Origin: Purshia tridentata
Taxonomy: Eukaryota > Streptophyta > Magnoliopsida > Rosales > Rosaceae
Assembly (NCBI GenBank): GCA_003254885.1
Contig: QANT01004775.1
Coordinates: 1 to 64,000 of the forward strand
DNA length: 64,000 bases
Direction of reading: 5' to 3'
The notes beneath the pieces are model-generated. The model saw only the letters and a program-made list of their open reading frames with translations. It made no database searches and had not been told where the DNA came from. Each line of letters opens with the position of its first letter. Position 1 is the first letter of the stretch. The translations under genes were made by a program, and so were the position numbers. This document shows positions 61,246-64,000 of the stretch, in pieces.

Positions 61246-64000
61246 AGCAATAATCACCTTTCCCTGGTTTACATGGTAGATGGTGATTCTGTTTCATCAT
61301 CTTGACTGAAAAATGCCTCTTTAATTATGTGCTTCAATATTTCTACATTAGAGAAATACCAGCATAATTTAGTCACGTCTAATTCAGAGGAATAAGCCGT
61401 AGAACTTGTACTTCTTCTGGTTAGCTCTAAATGCTAAAATTAATTTTCAGCATCTTGAATTCATCTTTCAATGAGGACAACTAATTCACTGAAAGAAAGG
61501 GAAGATAAGGGCCTTAGGTTGCATATTTGATGACTTTTAAACCTCTATAGCTCTTCCTTCCACACATGTATCACAATCTTGATAGATGCTACAATATTGC
61601 TGAAAACTAGCTAACCAGCCCTTCCTTTAGATGTATTACAACAATCAATTTAATTAATGTCATTATGTTCAGCTATTTACACAATTTGTTGGTCCCATGT
61701 TAACTACACTTTCTTTTTACTTTTATCTCTCAAAGAGTTCCTTTATCTGCTGCAATGATTTTAGTCTAACTTTTACCATCAACTTTGTGTACGACAATTT
61801 GCAGCTTTGTTTCACTCGCCAGTTCTGGAGTTCTATAAACCACTCTGATTACATGGCTTTGCGCTTCGGCTTCATCACTGTATGTTTTTTCTAGTCTAAA
61901 CGGAAGTTCCCCTACACATGCACCACCTTTTTCTCTCTTTGTATGATTCTAGCTTTTCAAGGAGATCTATATTTCATCCTTCTTTAGCATATATGGTAGT
62001 TATTTTTTTATCTGCATAATCCTTCACTTGATGAGCTAGTGCTGGAGGATGACCTCAATGATAGCACCTGATAGCTTATGATACCCCTTCACTTTTGTAA
62101 GATTAAATATGTTTTAGCAAAATGTCATATCCTGAAACCATAGTTTGCTTTATGTTCTTATTTGTTTCCATCTTATTTAGCCAATTCACAGTGCAAAAGA
62201 ATGTGGCAGTAAAGATCATGGGACTAGCTTTGCATTGCTGACTCTTTTGTGTTTCCCCCTCCTTAATGTAGACTCATGAACTTCCTTTGTCATATGATTT
62301 CCATAATTATATGATTCGGAGCATGGAAGAAGAATTTTGCAATATTGTTGGTATCAGGTATTACTTTTACTCTTCTTCTTGGATTCTTCTAGTTCTTTTC
62401 ATTTCAGCAGATATTTTAGTGAATCTTGGGGATTTTCTACAGATAATCAATATTATGATTTACATTTTTTGGGCCTCTTTTGTAGTTTGCCTCTTTGGGT
62501 ATACGCCATATGTTGCATTATTATTGACTTTCATGGTAAGTTTCTGTTAGTCCTGAAAAGCTTATACAAGTGCTTAAATATAGTCTCAAAGGATAACAAT
62601 TAGCTCCCAAATTTAACTTAACTTATTGATTGAGCTGTCAAGATGTTCTAAGCCTATGATTTGAGTGAACCACCTTAGAATTGTTTTTAACAAAGACCAA
62701 TTCAATGAAGTTCTATGGAAATCAAATGCATTTATTTTGAGCTTGTTTGGACATCACAGTAACATTGAATGGATTCATTTGGAGGTACACATTCGTCATG
62801 GTGAAAGCTATGTCACGACAATGCTAATATAGTATCACTTTAGTCCTTGACCAAAAAGGATGCTGCTGTGACCATAATTTACTGACCTTGTTATGATAGC
62901 AGCCATATGATGTATAGCCTTTTTCATGCTGATGGATGTTTAGTAAAGTAGTATATAGTAGCATGAAGATAACAACATTGAATAATATTAATGAACATTC
63001 CCTGAAAATTTTCTATTCTTTTAGTAATTGTGAAGTTAATCTTACAGCATTACCTGTGTTGCTAACATTCAGGAAGCGAAATTTACTTCTGGCTTTCCTT
63101 CCTTCCAGCCATTGTAAGTCATCCATGTTTCATCTCCTTAAGCTTCTCGAAGTTCATCCTCTTTCAAAGTAACACAATATAATTTTTTATCCTTTCTTGA
63201 CTTGCACATCAGTTGATCCTGCTTATCGGTACTAAACTACATCGAGTGGTTGTAAAGTTGGCTGTTGAAATCCATGAAGAATGTCCATCTATGGAAAATC
63301 GTCAGTTTAATCTAAGGGATGACCTCTTTTGGTTTAAGAAGCCCTGGCTTCTTTTGCGTTTGATACAACTGATATCCTTCCAGGTGAGTGCATCAGTAAC
63401 GTACTAACATCCATTTGTTTTTGTAAATTATCTCTTTCAACTCCCTTTATCTCTAACTAGCATTTCTTTTTCAGAATGCTTTAGAGATGGCAACTTTTAT
63501 CTGGTCCCTGGTATGAACCTAGTCACTTGTTGAGAAAAAATTAAATAAATGCCTGCATAAAAGAACTGTTTTCACATTTTGTAAATAGTTAACCTTAACT
63601 AGGTACTGATGATGCTTATTTCAACTTTTTGTTTCCAGTGGGAAATTAAAGAACCTTCATGTTTCATGGACAACCGTACTTTCCTTGTTATCCGCTTAGC
63701 ATTCGGGTATTTGCCATTACCCAGTGTCAAGAATGTGGTTCAATACTAAAGATATAAACTGTCATGACTTATTTATCACTGCAGGGTTGCCTCCCAGTTC
63801 TGGTGTAGCTTTATTACATTCCCTCTCTATGTTATCATCACACAGGTTCTGCTTCCATTTCCTCTTTTTTTTTCCCCTTTGTTTACTACATTTGGATGTG
63901 AACAAACTCATGACCTATTTTAATCCTAGCCTTTTTTCCCACGCTGGTTATGTGGCTGCAGATGGGTTCAAGGTTCAAGAAATCTGTAGTTTCAAAAAAT
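59490..64000 (+). CDS. MLO-family membrane protein, 5' part
   Basis: Fifteen coding exons so far: 59490-59609, 59998-60055, 60164-60387, 60731-60847, 60937-60997, 61093-61199, 61805-61879, 62272-62357, 62486-62535, 63073-63113, 63213-63383, 63475-63510, 63639-63706, 63785-63845, 63961 to the edge; 438 residues are visible. Begins [20 protein letters not shown] with the first membrane span, then the conserved [14 protein letters not shown], the extracellular loop, [21 protein letters not shown], and [15 protein letters not shown]. The [20 protein letters not shown] stretch and overall form suggest the MLO4/MLO11/MLO14 group rather than the mildew-susceptibility clade. MLOs are seven-span plasma-membrane proteins with a calmodulin-binding tail; this group acts in root growth responses in Arabidopsis, and MLOs have been reported as calcium channels. 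The C-terminal tail is outside the window. Confidence 0.92.
59677..59986 (+). repeat. Tandem duplication in MLO intron 1, with SINE-like block
   Basis: 59677-59832 and 59833-59986 repeat each other in the order cactgaa, gttcga, ttcccaata, an A-rich run, cttgaa..tgttt, ttttggtg, cattcctcttata, ttgattgat. Each contains a gttcga-type box B, and upstream of the first lies a box A-like tagttagagtgg (59648-59659). This suggests an old SINE later duplicated with its flank. The second copy ends at the true acceptor of exon 2. Confidence 0.7.
61212..61243. repeat. CT microsatellite in an MLO intron
   Basis: About 16 copies of TC/CT just downstream of exon 6, close to its donor site. Confidence 0.85.

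Overview
The window is nuclear DNA of a flowering plant, most likely a eudicot. Genes have many short introns with GT..AG borders, intergenic DNA is strongly AT-rich, and the encoded proteins are plant-typical: a chloroplast ferredoxin-NADP reductase, an ARMADILLO-REPEAT-ONLY (ARO) protein, a glycine-rich cold-shock protein, thaumatin-like proteins, an RMR-type RING protein and an MLO protein. I cannot fix the species from sequence alone. A single N at 408 inside a poly(A) run is an assembly ambiguity.

Layout. 0.8-2.8 kb (+): intact ARO gene. 3.4 kb (-): a short inverted copy of part of it. 8.1-9.96 kb (-): a decayed ARO copy. 11.1-13.6 kb (+): leaf-type FNR with nine coding exons. 15.4-16.3 kb (+): single-exon cold-shock-domain protein with five CCHC zinc knuckles; its 3' flank is partly repeated at 6.6-7.8 kb. 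20.2-21.6 kb and 29.6-31.0 kb (+): two thaumatin-like genes of the same three-exon plan with C-terminal tails that look like GPI-anchor signals, separated by 8 kb of AT-rich DNA. 34.5-36.6 kb (-): calmodulin-lysine N-methyltransferase. 37.4-38.0 kb (-): single-exon RNase H-like gene. 40.6-42.7 kb (-): NFD4/nodulin-like MFS transporter. 43.8-47.6 kb (-): oligopeptide transporter. 48.4-50.9 kb (-) and 51.5-53.4 kb (+): a NOP2/NSUN RNA m5C methyltransferase and an RMR-like PA-TM-RING protein, head to head. 56.2-57.7 kb (+): single-domain rhodanese with a hydrophobic N-terminus. 59.5 kb to the edge (+): 5' part of an MLO gene.

Coding exons were joined by hand from splice sites and family similarity; the spliced length of every complete gene is an exact multiple of three. 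The genes form no pathway. From memory, the gene content corresponds to two Arabidopsis segments, one around At5g66160-At5g66200 (RMR1, STR18, an NSUN-type protein, LFNR1, ARO2) and one around At4g35987-At4g36030 (CaM methyltransferase, thaumatin-like, CSDP1, ARO3), so this looks like an unfractionated version of a region duplicated in the Arabidopsis lineage.

I see no undescribed biosynthetic, defence or mobile system. The points most worth following are an intron of the second thaumatin-like gene that itself encodes a second good signal peptide, an inverted ARO fragment that could make hairpin RNA, a 250-bp near-identical insertion flanked by 22-bp direct repeats, a duplicated 3' splice region in MLO intron 1, and several local duplications.
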